Below, piece by piece: positions 32,616-41,022 of a DNA stretch of 64,000 nt; positions within the stretch are counted from its first letter, which is position 1; each line of letters opens with the position of its first letter. The DNA is taken from NCBI RefSeq assembly GCF_051660745.1, contig NZ_JBOFQF010000035.1, positions 1-64,000 of the forward strand. Reading direction: 5' to 3'. The DNA comes from Segniliparus sp051660745. Lineage in GTDB: Bacteria; Actinomycetota; Actinomycetes; Mycobacteriales; Mycobacteriaceae. The notes under the pieces are model-generated. The model did no database searches, had not been told where the DNA came from, and saw nothing but the letters and a program-made list of their open reading frames with translations. The position numbers were made by a program, and so were the translations under genes.

Positions 32616-33878
32616 ATGAGCTCTGCTCCTAGCACCCTCAACGGAGGGTTCCCGAGTGTGGTCGTCACCGGCATGCACGCCGTGTCCGGGCTCGGCCCCG
32701 ACATCGACACCACGTGGGCGAACCTGCTCGAAGGCAAGAGCGGTGTCGAGAAGCTGGAGACCGGTCGTATCACCGGCCTCCCGCTCGACGGGCTGCCCGC
32801 GCAGATCGGCGCCCAGCTCAAGTTCGACCCGACCGAGTCCCTCAGCCGGGTCGAGAAGCGCCGGATGAGCTACACCCAGCAGCTCGGCGTGGTCGTGGCC
32901 CGTCAGCTCTGGGAAGACTCCGGCAAGCCCGAGGTCGACGGCGACCGTCTCGGCGTCGTCATCGGCACTGGTCTCGGCGGCGGCGACGCGATGCTCGACA
33001 CCATCGACCGGATGCGCGAGGGCGGGTACAAGAAAGTGTCCCCGCTTTCCGTGCAGATGATCATGCCGAACGGCACTGCCGCGGTGATCGGCCTCGAGCT
33101 CGGCGCACGCGCAGGCGTGATCACGCCGATCTCGGCGTGCGCGACCGGCACCGAGGCGCTCGTGCACGCATGGCAGATGATTGTCATGGGCGACGCCGAC
33201 ATGGTGGTCGCGGGCGGCATCGAGGGCGTCATCGACGCGATTCCGATCGCGTGCTTCTCGATGATGCGCGCGCTGTCCACCCAGAACGAGGATCCGAAAT
33301 CGGCTTCTCGTCCGTTCGACCGGGACCGCAAGGGCTTCGTCTTCGGCGAGGGCGGGGCATTGCTCATCCTCGAGCGCGAAGAGCACGCGAAAGCTCGCGG
33401 CGCGAAGATCTACGCCCGGCTCATGGGCGTCGGCCTCACCTCGGACGCCTTCCACATGGTCGCCCCCGACCTTGAGGGCAAGGGCGCCGAGCGGGCCATG
33501 CGGCGCGCGATCGAGCGTGCCGGGATCTCCGCTTCGGACATCACCTATGTCAACGCGCACGCGACCGGCACGGATGTCGGCGACCCGGCCGAGGCGATGG
33601 CCATCAACCGGGCCATCGGCGACCACGCGGCGGTGTACGCTCCGAAGTCCGCGCTCGGCCACTCCATCGGCGCCGTCGGCGCTCTCGAGTCGATCCTGAC
33701 GATCAAGGCTCTCGAGGACGGGATCTCCCCGCCCACGCTGAACCTCGACAACCAGGACCCCGAGATCAAGCTGGACGTCGTCCACGGCGAGAGCCGCAAG
33801 GGCGACTTCCAATACGCGATCAACAACTCCTTCGGGTTCGGCGGCCACAACGCCGCGCTCGTGTTCGGGAAAGCCTGA
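32616..33878 (+). CDS. kasA: 3-oxoacyl-[ACP] synthase KasA
   Basis: This 420-residue ketosynthase of FAS-II extends acyl-AcpM with malonyl-AcpM. The nucleophile is Cys175 in S-A-C-A-T-G-T-E, and the two His lie in N-A-H-A-T-G-T-D and L-G-H-S-I-G-A-V-G. It is much closer to KasA/KasB than to FabF of ordinary bacteria. In M. tuberculosis kasB and accD6 follow; here a strong terminator starts 13 bases after the stop and neither gene appears in the window. Confidence 0.94.
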   Translation: MSSAPSTLNGGFPSVVVTGMHAVSGLGPDIDTTWANLLEGKSGVEKLETGRITGLPLDGLPAQIGAQLKFDPTESLSRVEKRRMSYTQQLGVVVARQLWEDSGKPEVDGDRLGVVIGTGLGGGDAMLDTIDRMREGGYKKVSPLSVQMIMPNGTAAVIGLELGARAGVITPISACATGTEALVHAWQMIVMGDADMVVAGGIEGVIDAIPIACFSMMRALSTQNEDPKSASRPFDRDRKGFVFGEGGALLILEREEHAKARGAKIYARLMGVGLTSDAFHMVAPDLEGKGAERAMRRAIERAGISASDITYVNAHATGTDVGDPAEAMAINRAIGDHAAVYAPKSALGHSIGAVGALESILTIKALEDGISPPTLNLDNQDPEIKLDVVHGESRKGDFQYAINNSFGFGGHNAALVFGKA

Positions 33879-33890
33879 TCGCTTCGAGAA

Positions 33891-33928
33891 ACGTGAAAGG
33901 CCCCGGCTTCGGCCGGGGCCTTTCACGT
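33891..33928 (+). terminator. Terminator after kasA
   Basis: A perfect 17-bp stem (33891-33907 with 33912-33928) is closed by a TTCG tetraloop and followed by a short T-run. It ends the fabD-acpM-kasA transcript and may also act for the convergent gene at 33952. Confidence 0.9.
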
Positions 33929-33951
33929 TTTCACGCTGCGTGTTTCTCGCC

Positions 33952-34383
33952 TCAGGGGGCCGGGCGCAACTCCACGATCGGGATGGGGCGGCTCGTCTTC
34001 TTCTGGTACGCGTCGTACCGGTCGGCGTTGCCCGCGTTGGCCAACGCCCAACGGCGGGCGTAGTCGGGGTCGTCCGGGAGCGTCACCCGCGCGATCGCCT
34101 TCTGCCTGCGCCTGCCGACCTGGATCTCAGTCTCTGGCGCGGCACGCAAGTTCGCCAGCCAGCCGGGGGCGCGGGGGGATCCCCCGTTGGACGCCACGAC
34201 GAGACGCGCCTCGCCGTCCGTGAAATACGACAGCGCATTGGTCCTTGCGAGCCCGGTTTTGCGGCCGGTCGTGCGCAACAACAGCGTCGGCATCCCGAAC
34301 AGCAGGCGGTGGCCGACCAAGCCGTCCGTTTTCTCGTACAACCATTGGTGCGCTTGGAGAATGCGCTGAAACGTGCTCGCCAT
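33952..34383 (-). CDS. F420-dependent nitroreductase family protein (DDN-like)
   Basis: This 143-residue protein is of the deazaflavin-dependent nitroreductase family. It contains L-L-R-T-T-G-R-K-T-G, followed by A-S-N-G-G-S-P-R-A-P-G-W-L-A-N-L and P-E-T-E-I-Q-V-G, the usual order. Members use reduced coenzyme F420, often on quinones. It is divergent from a TetR regulator, with a large palindrome between them that overlaps its promoter. Confidence 0.87.
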   Translation of the reverse strand: MASTFQRILQAHQWLYEKTDGLVGHRLLFGMPTLLLRTTGRKTGLARTNALSYFTDGEARLVVASNGGSPRAPGWLANLRAAPETEIQVGRRRQKAIARVTLPDDPDYARRWALANAGNADRYDAYQKKTSRPIPIVELRPAP

Positions 34384-34414
34384 GGTATGCCTTTCTCGTT
34401 GCCCGCGTCACACA

Positions 34415-34447
34415 GTAGTCATTGACAACATTGTTGTCAATGACCAC
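34415..34447. promoter_or_regulatory. 33-bp palindrome, probable TetR operator
   Basis: The core is a perfect 12-bp inverted repeat around one base (tcattgacaaca, t, tgttgtcaatga at 34419-34443). It extends with one mismatch to 16 of 17 paired positions over 34415-34447. It sits between the divergent nitroreductase and TetR genes, so binding would control both. Confidence 0.85.
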
Positions 34448-34503
34448 TGGCAGGTGTTCGTCCACTAGACTCTTGTCTCAACTATGGGCATCTCACTACA
34501 GGC

Positions 34504-35154
34504 ATGACGACACCGCGCTACCACCACGGGGATCTGCGCGAGGCCGTGCTCGCCCGCGCTGAGGCCGCGCTCCGCGAGACCGGGGCCGAAGGACTGTCGC
34601 TGCGCAAACTCGCACGGGACCTCGGAGTCAGCCATGCCGCGCCGAGCAGGCATTTCAAAGACAAACAGGCCTTGCTCGACGCGTTGGCCGTGCGCGGGTT
34701 CTCCCGTCTCGGCGAGGAATTCGCATCGGCGAGCGCCGGCTCCGTGGTGGAACGCGTGCAAGAGCTCGCCCGCCGCTACCTCGCGTTCGCGATCGAGAAT
34801 CCGGCGCTCCTCGCGGTGATGTTCTCCCGAAAGCACTGCCAGTCGGCGAACACGTCTGTCGCGGACGCGGCGAACCACGCGTTCCGGGCGCCGCTCGACG
34901 TGATCGCGAAGGCACAGGAGCGGGGCGAGGCGCGCCAAGGCGATCCCACACGCATCGGCCTGTCCGCCATGGCCGCGATGCAAGGGCTGGCCGCGTTCGT
35001 GAACTCCGGCTTCATCGGCGATGAGACGGCGACCGCAGTCGCCGGGGAAACGATCGCCCGCCTGGCCGAGAGCTTGCGCCCGCTCCGCGAAGGCGCGTCG
35101 GCTCAGACCGCCGAACGCGTCCGTTCCGAAGACACGGCCGCCCCTTCGCGGTAA
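34504..35154 (+). CDS. TetR family transcriptional regulator
   Basis: This 216-residue protein has an N-terminal helix-turn-helix (L-S-L-R-K-L-A-R-D-L-G-V-S-H-A-A-P-S-R-H-F) and a C-terminal ligand domain of the WHG/TetR_C_13-like type. It probably binds the 33-bp palindrome just upstream and represses the nitroreductase and itself. Its last 52 bases overlap the end of the convergent DUF3145 gene. Confidence 0.88.
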   Translation: MTTPRYHHGDLREAVLARAEAALRETGAEGLSLRKLARDLGVSHAAPSRHFKDKQALLDALAVRGFSRLGEEFASASAGSVVERVQELARRYLAFAIENPALLAVMFSRKHCQSANTSVADAANHAFRAPLDVIAKAQERGEARQGDPTRIGLSAMAAMQGLAAFVNSGFIGDETATAVAGETIARLAESLRPLREGASAQTAERVRSEDTAAPSR

Positions 35155-35636
35155 GGCTCGAGCGCCTCGTCCCATGCGCTGCCCAAGGCCTCGTCGAGCT
35201 GGGCCGCGAACCACCCGCCGTCCCGCCTGCCGCGCTCCATGAGCGCCCGCAGGTGCGACTCGCCGAGGATGACATCCCCGTTCGCCCCGGTCTCGCCATG
35301 CCACAGCCCGAGGCCGGGAACATAGCTGAACCGTTCCCCGTTGACGCCGAGGCTGGGGTCCTCGGTGACTTCAAAACGAAGCATCGGCCACTGGCGCAGC
35401 GCATTGACCAGCCGCGCTCCGGTGCCGACCGGCCCATGCCAGTCCACGACGGCGCGCTGCGCTCCGGGGGCTGCGGCTTGCTCTCGCCAGACAAGGTCCG
35501 CTGGCGCGCCAAGCGCAGTCGTCAACGCCCACTCCACATGTGAGCACACCGCCGTCGGCGCATAGTGGACGTACACGACTCCACCTGCCGACCGGGCGGA
35601 TGTATTGGGCGCTTCGTTATGAAATTGATTGCGCAC
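35103..35636 (-). CDS. DUF3145 family protein
   Basis: This 177-residue protein matches the actinobacterial DUF3145 family: A-G-G-V-V-Y-V-H-Y-A-P-T-A-V-C-S-H-V-E-W-A, then G-L-W-H-G-E-T-G-A-N-G-D and L-G-S-A-W-D-E-A-L-E-P-Y-R. In Streptomyces a DUF3145 gene follows fabF in the fatty-acid operon, so its closeness to kasA is probably meaningful. No function is known. The 3' end overlaps the tetR gene on the other strand by 52 bases. Confidence 0.83.
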   Translation of the reverse strand: MRNQFHNEAPNTSARSAGGVVYVHYAPTAVCSHVEWALTTALGAPADLVWREQAAAPGAQRAVVDWHGPVGTGARLVNALRQWPMLRFEVTEDPSLGVNGERFSYVPGLGLWHGETGANGDVILGESHLRALMERGRRDGGWFAAQLDEALGSAWDEALEPYREGAAVSSERTRSAV

Positions 35637-35755
35637 TTTCTACCTCCTGCGTCGACGAGCTTCGTCTTCCCCAACGAGCTCCGCAGCGGTAAATGCCATG
35701 CGTGCGATTCCAGTATGACACGAAACGCGAAGGCGCGCCAGAATCGTTATCAGAC

Positions 35756-35790
35756 CGTAGGGCGCGGCTGCGCGACGGATGCGCCCTACG
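35756..35790 (-). terminator. Possible terminator at the end of the serine hydrolase gene
   Basis: A perfect 10-bp inverted repeat (cgtagggcgc at 35756-35765, gcgccctacg at 35781-35790) overlaps the stop codon of the gene at 35786. The following minus-strand sequence is only weakly T-rich, so termination is likely but not certain. Confidence 0.45.
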
Positions 35791-36616
35791 CGACCGCGCC
35801 GGGGGCGAACTCGACGAGGACCGCGTCCGAGAACTCAGGCCAAAGCGGCTTCGCCCACCCGCCGTCCTGGAAGGCGCGGTCGGTGAGCGCGGCACAGGCG
35901 ATCCGCGCGACGGGGTCGACCCAGAGGAATGTCCCGGAGGCCCCGAAATGGCCGAAAGTCTCCGGCGAGTTCCTCGTCCCCGTCCAATGCGGGCTCTTCC
36001 CCGACCGCACTTCGAAGCCCAAGCCCCAGTCGTTCGGCTTCATATTGCCGTACCCCACGAGGACGCCGTCGAGGCCGGGGAATTGCGTCGTCGTCGCCTC
36101 GGCGAGCAGCTCCGGCGCGAGGAGGCGCGGGGAAAGCAGCTCCTGGGCAAACCGGGCGAGGTCGCGGCAACTGGCGCTCGCCCCCCACGCGGGCGAGCCG
36201 TCGAAGACCGCACCTGCCATGCCGAGCGGGGCGAGCACGGCCTCGGCCGCGTACTCGTGGAACCCGATGCCGGTCTCCAGCGCGACATGCTCCGCCAAAG
36301 CCTCGATCCCCGCGTTCGAATACATCCTGCGCGCTCCCGGCTGGGCGAACGGCACCCGGCTGTCGAACGGGAGGCCGGAGGCGTGCGCGAACAAATGCCG
36401 GACCGTGGCCCCAGGCGGGCCCGCCGGATCGTCCAATCCGAACGCGCCCTCCTGTATCGCCAACAGGGCAGCAGACGCGCTGAGGACCTTCGTCACCGAG
36501 GCCAGCGGGAAACCACGCTCGACCTCGCCGTGCTCGCTGATCACTCCGGCAGGTCCGACCACGACCGCAGCGGCATGGTCGACCGGCCACGAGTCGATCA
36601 ACGAAAGGGCGCCCAT
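35786..36616 (-). CDS. Serine hydrolase, beta-lactamase/penicillin-binding fold
   Basis: This 276-residue class C-type fold protein has the S-x-x-K motif in L-A-S-V-T-K-V, Y-S-N in M-Y-S-N-A-G and H-F-G-A-S-G in place of K-T-G. There is no signal peptide, so it is probably cytoplasmic and more likely an esterase or peptidase than a true beta-lactamase. The start is the ATG at 36616. It lies just after a proline-rich lipoprotein gene, 13 bases apart. Confidence 0.8.
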   Translation of the reverse strand: MGALSLIDSWPVDHAAAVVVGPAGVISEHGEVERGFPLASVTKVLSASAALLAIQEGAFGLDDPAGPPGATVRHLFAHASGLPFDSRVPFAQPGARRMYSNAGIEALAEHVALETGIGFHEYAAEAVLAPLGMAGAVFDGSPAWGASASCRDLARFAQELLSPRLLAPELLAEATTTQFPGLDGVLVGYGNMKPNDWGLGFEVRSGKSPHWTGTRNSPETFGHFGASGTFLWVDPVARIACAALTDRAFQDGGWAKPLWPEFSDAVLVEFAPGAVA

Positions 36617-36629
36617 GACGTCCGTCCGC

Positions 36630-37175
36630 TCAGTTCGGCGGCGGGATGTCCTCGATCGGCGGCGGGAAGGCCGGTCCGTTCTGCGTCGTCGGAGCAGGAG
36701 CGGCGGTCGGGCTCGGCGCGGCGCTCGAGCTCGGCGAGCTCGGGTGCGCGGGCGCGGTCGTCGCCGGAGACTGCGGGCGCGGGGCGCTCGTCGTCCGGGG
36801 CGGAGCGGGGGGCGCGGGCGGAGCCGGGGGCGGCGTGTACACCGGCGGCGGAGGCGTGGGGGCCTCCGGAGCGGGCGGCGCAGTCTCGGCGGGCGGCGGC
36901 ACCGGGGTCGGGGCCTCCGGGGCGGGCGGCGTGGTCTCGGCGGGCGACGAGGCCTCCGGAGGCGGAGGCAGCTCCGACTCGTCCGACGGCACAGGCAGCT
37001 CAGAGCCTTCGACAGACGGCGCGGCAGGGGCCTCGGACGCAGGAGTCTCCGGCGCCTTGTTGTCATCCGTGGAGCAGCCGAGCACGGCCACCCCCGCGAA
37101 CGCCGCAGCAGCGACTGCCTTCATCGTCAGTTTCGAGATCGACTTCGTCGTCGCCTCTGGATCAGGTTTGATCAC
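36630..37175 (-). CDS. Proline-rich lipoprotein
   Basis: This 181-residue protein starts at a GTG at 37175. The leader ends in lipobox V-A-V-L-G-C near residue 31. The mature chain is almost entirely Pro, Ala, Ser, Glu and Thr, with repeated P-P-A-P-E-A-P-T-P units around residues 90-115. It has no folded domain that I recognise and is probably an extended wall-spanning tether. Its function is unknown. Confidence 0.65.
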   Translation of the reverse strand: MIKPDPEATTKSISKLTMKAVAAAAFAGVAVLGCSTDDNKAPETPASEAPAAPSVEGSELPVPSDESELPPPPEASSPAETTPPAPEAPTPVPPPAETAPPAPEAPTPPPPVYTPPPAPPAPPAPPRTTSAPRPQSPATTAPAHPSSPSSSAAPSPTAAPAPTTQNGPAFPPPIEDIPPPN

Positions 37176-37375
37176 CCCAACACCTCGCCTTTCATCCTTT
37201 ATGCTGACCGCTACATCCCCGTATGAGCACGGACGAACGCGGTTCCTGAGTATCCTAGCCCCGCATGATCGTCTCTGCCACAGGAGGGGCCGTTTCCGCG
37301 TCGCGCGCGGGCGGGCCGCCAGGGACGGCCGAAAAGAGCCGCTCCCCCGCCGCCCCGCACAGCTACTATCGGCAG

Positions 37376-38122
37376 ATGACCGCGCTCGCCGTCTTCTCCG
37401 ACGTCCACGGCAACACCCCCGCGCTGCGCGCAGTCCTTGCGGCAATCGCCGACGAGGACGCGGATATCGTCATGAACCTCGGCGATATCGCGTCCGGGGG
37501 CGTCGACCCTCGCGGAACGCTCGACCTGCTCCGCGGGCGGCCCGATATCGTCACGGTCCGGGGCAACCACGAGCGGCAGCTGCTCGACCTCCCCGCCTCG
37601 GCGATGGGCCCGTCCGACCGGCTGGCCGCGGGCACGCTCACACACGACGACCGCGCCTGGCTCGCAGCGCTGCCCGCGCTGGCCGAGCCATCGCCAGGGG
37701 TGCTCGCCTTCCACGGCTCCCCGCACCACGACGTGGCCTATCTGCTGCACACCGTGACCGAGGAAGAACTTCGCGAGGCCGCCGACGAGGAGGTCCTCGA
37801 ACGCCTCGGGCCCGGCACGAGGCGCCACACGCTGTACCTGTGCGGGCACACCCACCTGCAACGCGCCCGCGTTCTGCCGGGCGGGGCGCTCGTCGTCAAT
37901 CCGGGCAGCGTCGGCTGGCCCGCCTACCGGGACGAGCAGCCCCACCCCCACAAGGTCGAGGCAGGCACCCCGCACGCCCGGTACAGCGTCGTCAGGAAAA
38001 CGGCGTCCGGATGGCTGGCCGAGGAGCGCGCCATCGAGTACGACGTCGAGGAGGCCGCCGCCCTCGCCGAGCGCAACGGGCGGCCCGATGTCGCGCAAGC
38101 CCTGCGCACCGGGCGCGTCTGA
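37376..38122 (+). CDS. Calcineurin-like metallophosphoesterase
   Basis: This 248-residue phosphoesterase has the metal motifs in order: F-S-D-V-H-G-N (D-x-H), N-L-G-D-I-A (G-D), R-G-N-H-E (G-N-H-E), and G-H-T-H near residue 160. It belongs to the YfcE/DUF2156-type small phosphodiesterase group. I start it at the ATG at 37376; upstream codons are low-complexity. The substrate is unknown. Confidence 0.87.
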   Translation: MTALAVFSDVHGNTPALRAVLAAIADEDADIVMNLGDIASGGVDPRGTLDLLRGRPDIVTVRGNHERQLLDLPASAMGPSDRLAAGTLTHDDRAWLAALPALAEPSPGVLAFHGSPHHDVAYLLHTVTEEELREAADEEVLERLGPGTRRHTLYLCGHTHLQRARVLPGGALVVNPGSVGWPAYRDEQPHPHKVEAGTPHARYSVVRKTASGWLAEERAIEYDVEEAAALAERNGRPDVAQALRTGRV

Positions 38123-38142
38123 CCTCCACGCCGCCGAGGCGC

Positions 38143-39072
38143 TCAGACCATTTCCGACCAGGCCGCGGCGAATGCGCCCTCGATGCGGATCGAGCCCTCC
38201 TTGGTCTCCGGGTCGACGCGGGTGATCTGTTGGAGGCTCCCGCCGCGCCAGTGGTACAGCTCCCCGGAGATGGGGCCTTGGTGGTTCACCGAGGCGTGCT
38301 GGCAATACGCGCCCATCTTTTGGACCACCTCCAAGAACGTCGCCTTGTCGCGGAGCGGGTGCGCCGCGAGGTAATGCCGCGACGGGACGCCGACCACGTA
38401 GCCGAGCGGCGCGGGCGGCAAATGGCCGGGGACGAGCGCGCCGAGGTCGAGGAGCTTGGAGGCCAGGAACGGCGACCCGCCGTACACCAGGTGGAACGCC
38501 CCCGCGCCCTCGCCGAACATCCGCGACCCCTCGACCGGCTCGGCGGCGGTGTTGCGCCTGCCCGCCGCCCGCCAGTCCTCGCCAGGGTGTTTCTCAAGGA
38601 TATCGCTGCCGAAGAACCGCACAGTGGTCGGGAAATCGAGGCAGAGGACTTCGGCCAGGCCGTCCGCGACCGGCCACGAGTAGGCGAAATACCTCGGAGA
38701 ATCGTCCACTTGGGACTGCGGCATCAGCCGCGACCGGACCCGCGCCAGCAGCTCGGGAAGGCCCAGTTCGGCGCTGGACGGCTCGCGCCGCGCCTCGATC
38801 ATCCGCCCGTAGTGCTCGGCGATCGCGCCCGCCCACTCGCCTTGGGGCAGGTAGCCGCAGCGGGCCATGAGGTTGTCGAGGCCGAACGTCTCCCCGTCCG
38901 TCCCCCGCAGCATCGTGCCGTTCTCGTTCACGACCGTCTCGACCCCGAGCCCCGCCAAAACCCGCATCGCGGTCCTGCGCACCTCGGCGGCCCCCTCCGC
39001 CGAGAGGCCCGGATATTCGGGATCGGGCACGGCGGGCTCCGCCTCGGCATGTTTCTTCCGCCAAAACCCCAT
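38143..39072 (-). CDS. Conserved-looking protein of unknown function
   Basis: This 309-residue protein starts at an ATG at 39072 (M-G-F-W-R-K-K-H) with no signal peptide. It has no membrane segments or catalytic motif that I can name. Notable blocks are V-N-E-N-G-T-M-L-R-G-T-D-G-E-T-F-G-L-D-N-L and G-Y-V-V-G-V-P-S-R-H-Y-L-A-A-H-P. Composition and length suggest a folded cytoplasmic protein. It is convergent with the phosphoesterase. Confidence 0.65.
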   Translation of the reverse strand: MGFWRKKHAEAEPAVPDPEYPGLSAEGAAEVRRTAMRVLAGLGVETVVNENGTMLRGTDGETFGLDNLMARCGYLPQGEWAGAIAEHYGRMIEARREPSSAELGLPELLARVRSRLMPQSQVDDSPRYFAYSWPVADGLAEVLCLDFPTTVRFFGSDILEKHPGEDWRAAGRRNTAAEPVEGSRMFGEGAGAFHLVYGGSPFLASKLLDLGALVPGHLPPAPLGYVVGVPSRHYLAAHPLRDKATFLEVVQKMGAYCQHASVNHQGPISGELYHWRGGSLQQITRVDPETKEGSIRIEGAFAAAWSEMV

Positions 39073-39261
39073 CGACCCGCTCCCTTTCTGACAACGCCCA
39101 CTGCGTGCAGGGCTTCGCTCCTCCCCTTTTCGAAGGCCGCCCAGACATCCCAGCTTAGGCCAATCCCCCGCCGGGAGCCGTCTGCGCCGACGGAAACCGC
39201 TCCCCCAAGCCTGTAAACTCCTAGCCTGGAATGCTGGCGGCCCGGAAAGCCGCCTGCCCAT

Positions 39262-39335
39262 GGGGCTGTAGCTCAGTCGGTTAGAGCCGGGGACTCATAA
39301 TCCTCTGGTCGCGGGTTCGAGCCCCGCCGGCCCCA
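39262..39335 (+). tRNA. tRNA with CAT anticodon (Met or Ile2)
   Basis: The 74-base cloverleaf has acceptor GGGGCTG/CGGCCCC with an A discriminator. The CAT anticodon sits in loop CTCATAA on stem GGGGA/TCCTC, and the T arm is GGGTTCGAGCCC. Since another CAT tRNA is at 23094, one of the two could be the lysidine-modified tRNA-Ile. I cannot separate these by eye, but elongator Met is the usual call. Confidence 0.9.
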
Positions 39336-39351
39336 CACTCGGACCGCCAAA

Positions 39352-39385
39352 AAGGGGCCCGAGGAGTGATTCCTCCGGGCCCCTT
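39352..39385 (-). terminator. Terminator after the small acidic exported protein
   Basis: A 14-bp stem with one bulge has arms at 39352-39365 and 39371-39385. It is followed on the minus strand by TTTTT. It stands 17 bases past the stop of the gene at 39403 and just after the convergent tRNA. Confidence 0.75.
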
Positions 39386-39402
39386 GGCATCGGCGGACGA
39401 AG

Positions 39403-39708
39403 TCAGTGGCCGGGGTGCTGCCCGCCTGCCGCGTCGAGCGCGTCGTCCAGGGCTTGCGCGCCGGGGCCGTCCTCGTCGGTGTCGTCTTTGTGCAGCACTA
39501 TGCCGCCTCGGGAGAAATGAGTGTTGCCGCCCGGACGCGACGGGGCGTCCATGGAGTCGTCGTCCGGCACGTCCGCGGGGGCGTTGTCCGTGTCGTCATC
39601 GTCGGGGGCGACGGCGGTCGGGGCGGGCATGCGCGGGGCGGCAGCAACGGCCGGGGCTGCGAATGTGCTCGCGAGCGCGAAAAACATGCCGATCAGGGCG
39701 AGTTTCAT
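39403..39708 (-). CDS. Small acidic exported protein
   Basis: This is a 101-residue protein with a clear signal peptide (M-K-L-A-L-I-G-M-F-F-A-L-A-S-T-F, cleavage after A-V-A-A-A). The rest is rich in Asp, Ala and Pro, with a D-D-D-D-T-D run and no cysteine. No family is recognised. A good terminator follows it, which supports a real gene. Confidence 0.6.
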   Translation of the reverse strand: MKLALIGMFFALASTFAAPAVAAAPRMPAPTAVAPDDDDTDNAPADVPDDDSMDAPSRPGGNTHFSRGGIVLHKDDTDEDGPGAQALDDALDAAGGQHPGH

Positions 39709-39818
39709 AATGTTGTCCTCTCGTTCGTGTTGTGTCGTGCGGCGGGGCGGCCTCGCCCCTGTCCGCGCGTTCTTCCAGTTGATTGTCGTTCGAATTGCTG
39801 AGAAACGCCGCTCCTTCC

Positions 39819-40862
39819 TCAGAGGCCGTAGCGGGTCCAGATCGGCAGGACCGCGTCGAGGTGGCTCATGAATTTCTGCAGCCCGACTCGGAACTGGGCG
39901 CCGCCGAGCGGATCGGCGGCACAGTTCGGGTACGCGATGCCGAGCCCGAACAGCCCGGGGGCGAGGATGCCGTTGGAGGGATTGTGCTCGAGCGTGCCCC
40001 ATTGCGGCGTGCTGGGCTTGCGTCTGCGCTCGAACCCGACGGTGTGCACGACGTGGTCGCACTCGTCGAGGCGCGAGGAGAAATCTGGACTGCCCATGTG
40101 GACGCGTTCGAGGCGCGACGGGAGCGCGCCGTCGATGTTCTCCTGCGCCCAGTGGGCGGCTTTGCCTTTCAGCCCGGTGTCGTCGAAGAGGGTCCACCCG
40201 TCCATCGACAGGGCGTAGCGCAGCGGGCTGCGATAGAAGTTGACCACCTTGGCCACCGGCCGGTCCAAGAGGTTCGGCAGGGCGATCATGCTGGAGTGCG
40301 ACGACCCGAACACGGCGACCACGGCGCCGTCGAGCGGTTGCGCCGCGAGCTTTTCAGGGTTGAGGGCGATGTCGAGCGGGATTTCCCGCAGACCGGGGTG
40401 TGCGAGCGATTTGGGGGTCGATCCGACGGCGAGGATCACTTTCTCGGAGGAGATCGGCCCCTGGTCGGTTGCCACCGTCCAGCGGCGGGCGCGCAGCGTC
40501 AGCTCGACGGCGGTGCCCCGCACGGCCGCCACCCGGCGGGCCAGGTGCTCGGTGATCCACACCAGCGGGTCCGCGACCAGGCCGAGGGGGCAGGTGTCGC
40601 GGGGGTCGATCTCCGCGAGCTCGAACCGGGGCGCCTCGCGGTAGCGGAAGGCCGGGGAGGCCTCCAGGTACTCGTTGAACAGCGAGACCGGCGTGTTGCC
40701 GGGCACCGCCCGCCATTTCCCGCCAAGGTCCCCTGCGGCGAACTCCGGGTCGATCCAGGCGATCTGATGCGGCGCGACGCCGTGGTCGAGCAGCCTGCCC
40801 GTCGCCGCGATGCCCGCGGGCCCGGCGCCGATCACGGTCCACTTGTATTGCGTCGTTGTCAT
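39819..40862 (-). CDS. FAD-dependent oxidoreductase, flavin monooxygenase-like
   Basis: This 347-residue protein has an N-terminal FAD-binding Rossmann motif G-A-G-P-A-G at residues 12-17 and G-D-L-G-G-K-W, a flavin-monooxygenase-like block. A second dinucleotide site is around V-A-V-F-G-S-S-H-S-S. The late H-T-V-G-F-E and A-D-P-L-G-G blocks close the fold. It resembles single-component N-hydroxylating or flavin-containing monooxygenases, but the substrate is unknown. I start it at the ATG at 40862, preceded by AAAGG; an ATG at 40877 is in frame. Its promoter region is duplicated upstream of the DUF202 genes. Confidence 0.75.
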   Translation of the reverse strand: MTTTQYKWTVIGAGPAGIAATGRLLDHGVAPHQIAWIDPEFAAGDLGGKWRAVPGNTPVSLFNEYLEASPAFRYREAPRFELAEIDPRDTCPLGLVADPLVWITEHLARRVAAVRGTAVELTLRARRWTVATDQGPISSEKVILAVGSTPKSLAHPGLREIPLDIALNPEKLAAQPLDGAVVAVFGSSHSSMIALPNLLDRPVAKVVNFYRSPLRYALSMDGWTLFDDTGLKGKAAHWAQENIDGALPSRLERVHMGSPDFSSRLDECDHVVHTVGFERRRKPSTPQWGTLEHNPSNGILAPGLFGLGIAYPNCAADPLGGAQFRVGLQKFMSHLDAVLPIWTRYGL

Positions 40863-41002
40863 GCTGGTGCCTTTCATCGGGTTCGGAGTCGCGCGCCGCT
40901 TCGAAGTTTTCAGCCGGAGCGCCGCTGGTTCCCAGTGTCGCCCGGAAGCGTTGCCGCTGGTAGAGGTCTCGTTTTTGTGGGGACACAAACTCGGCTTGTG
41001 CC
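40861..41002 (-). promoter_or_regulatory. Upstream region of the oxidoreductase gene, copy 1 of a duplicated segment
   Basis: This 142-base segment aligns with 41729-41868 from the start codon back through a dyad. The first 18 bases match at 17 positions, and other blocks are similar. It contains tttgtg-gggacacaaa, a perfect 6-bp inverted repeat (40974-40989). It probably holds a promoter and an operator read on the minus strand. Confidence 0.65.
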
Positions 41003-41022
41003 CTGTGCCTGTGCCCTGGGCG

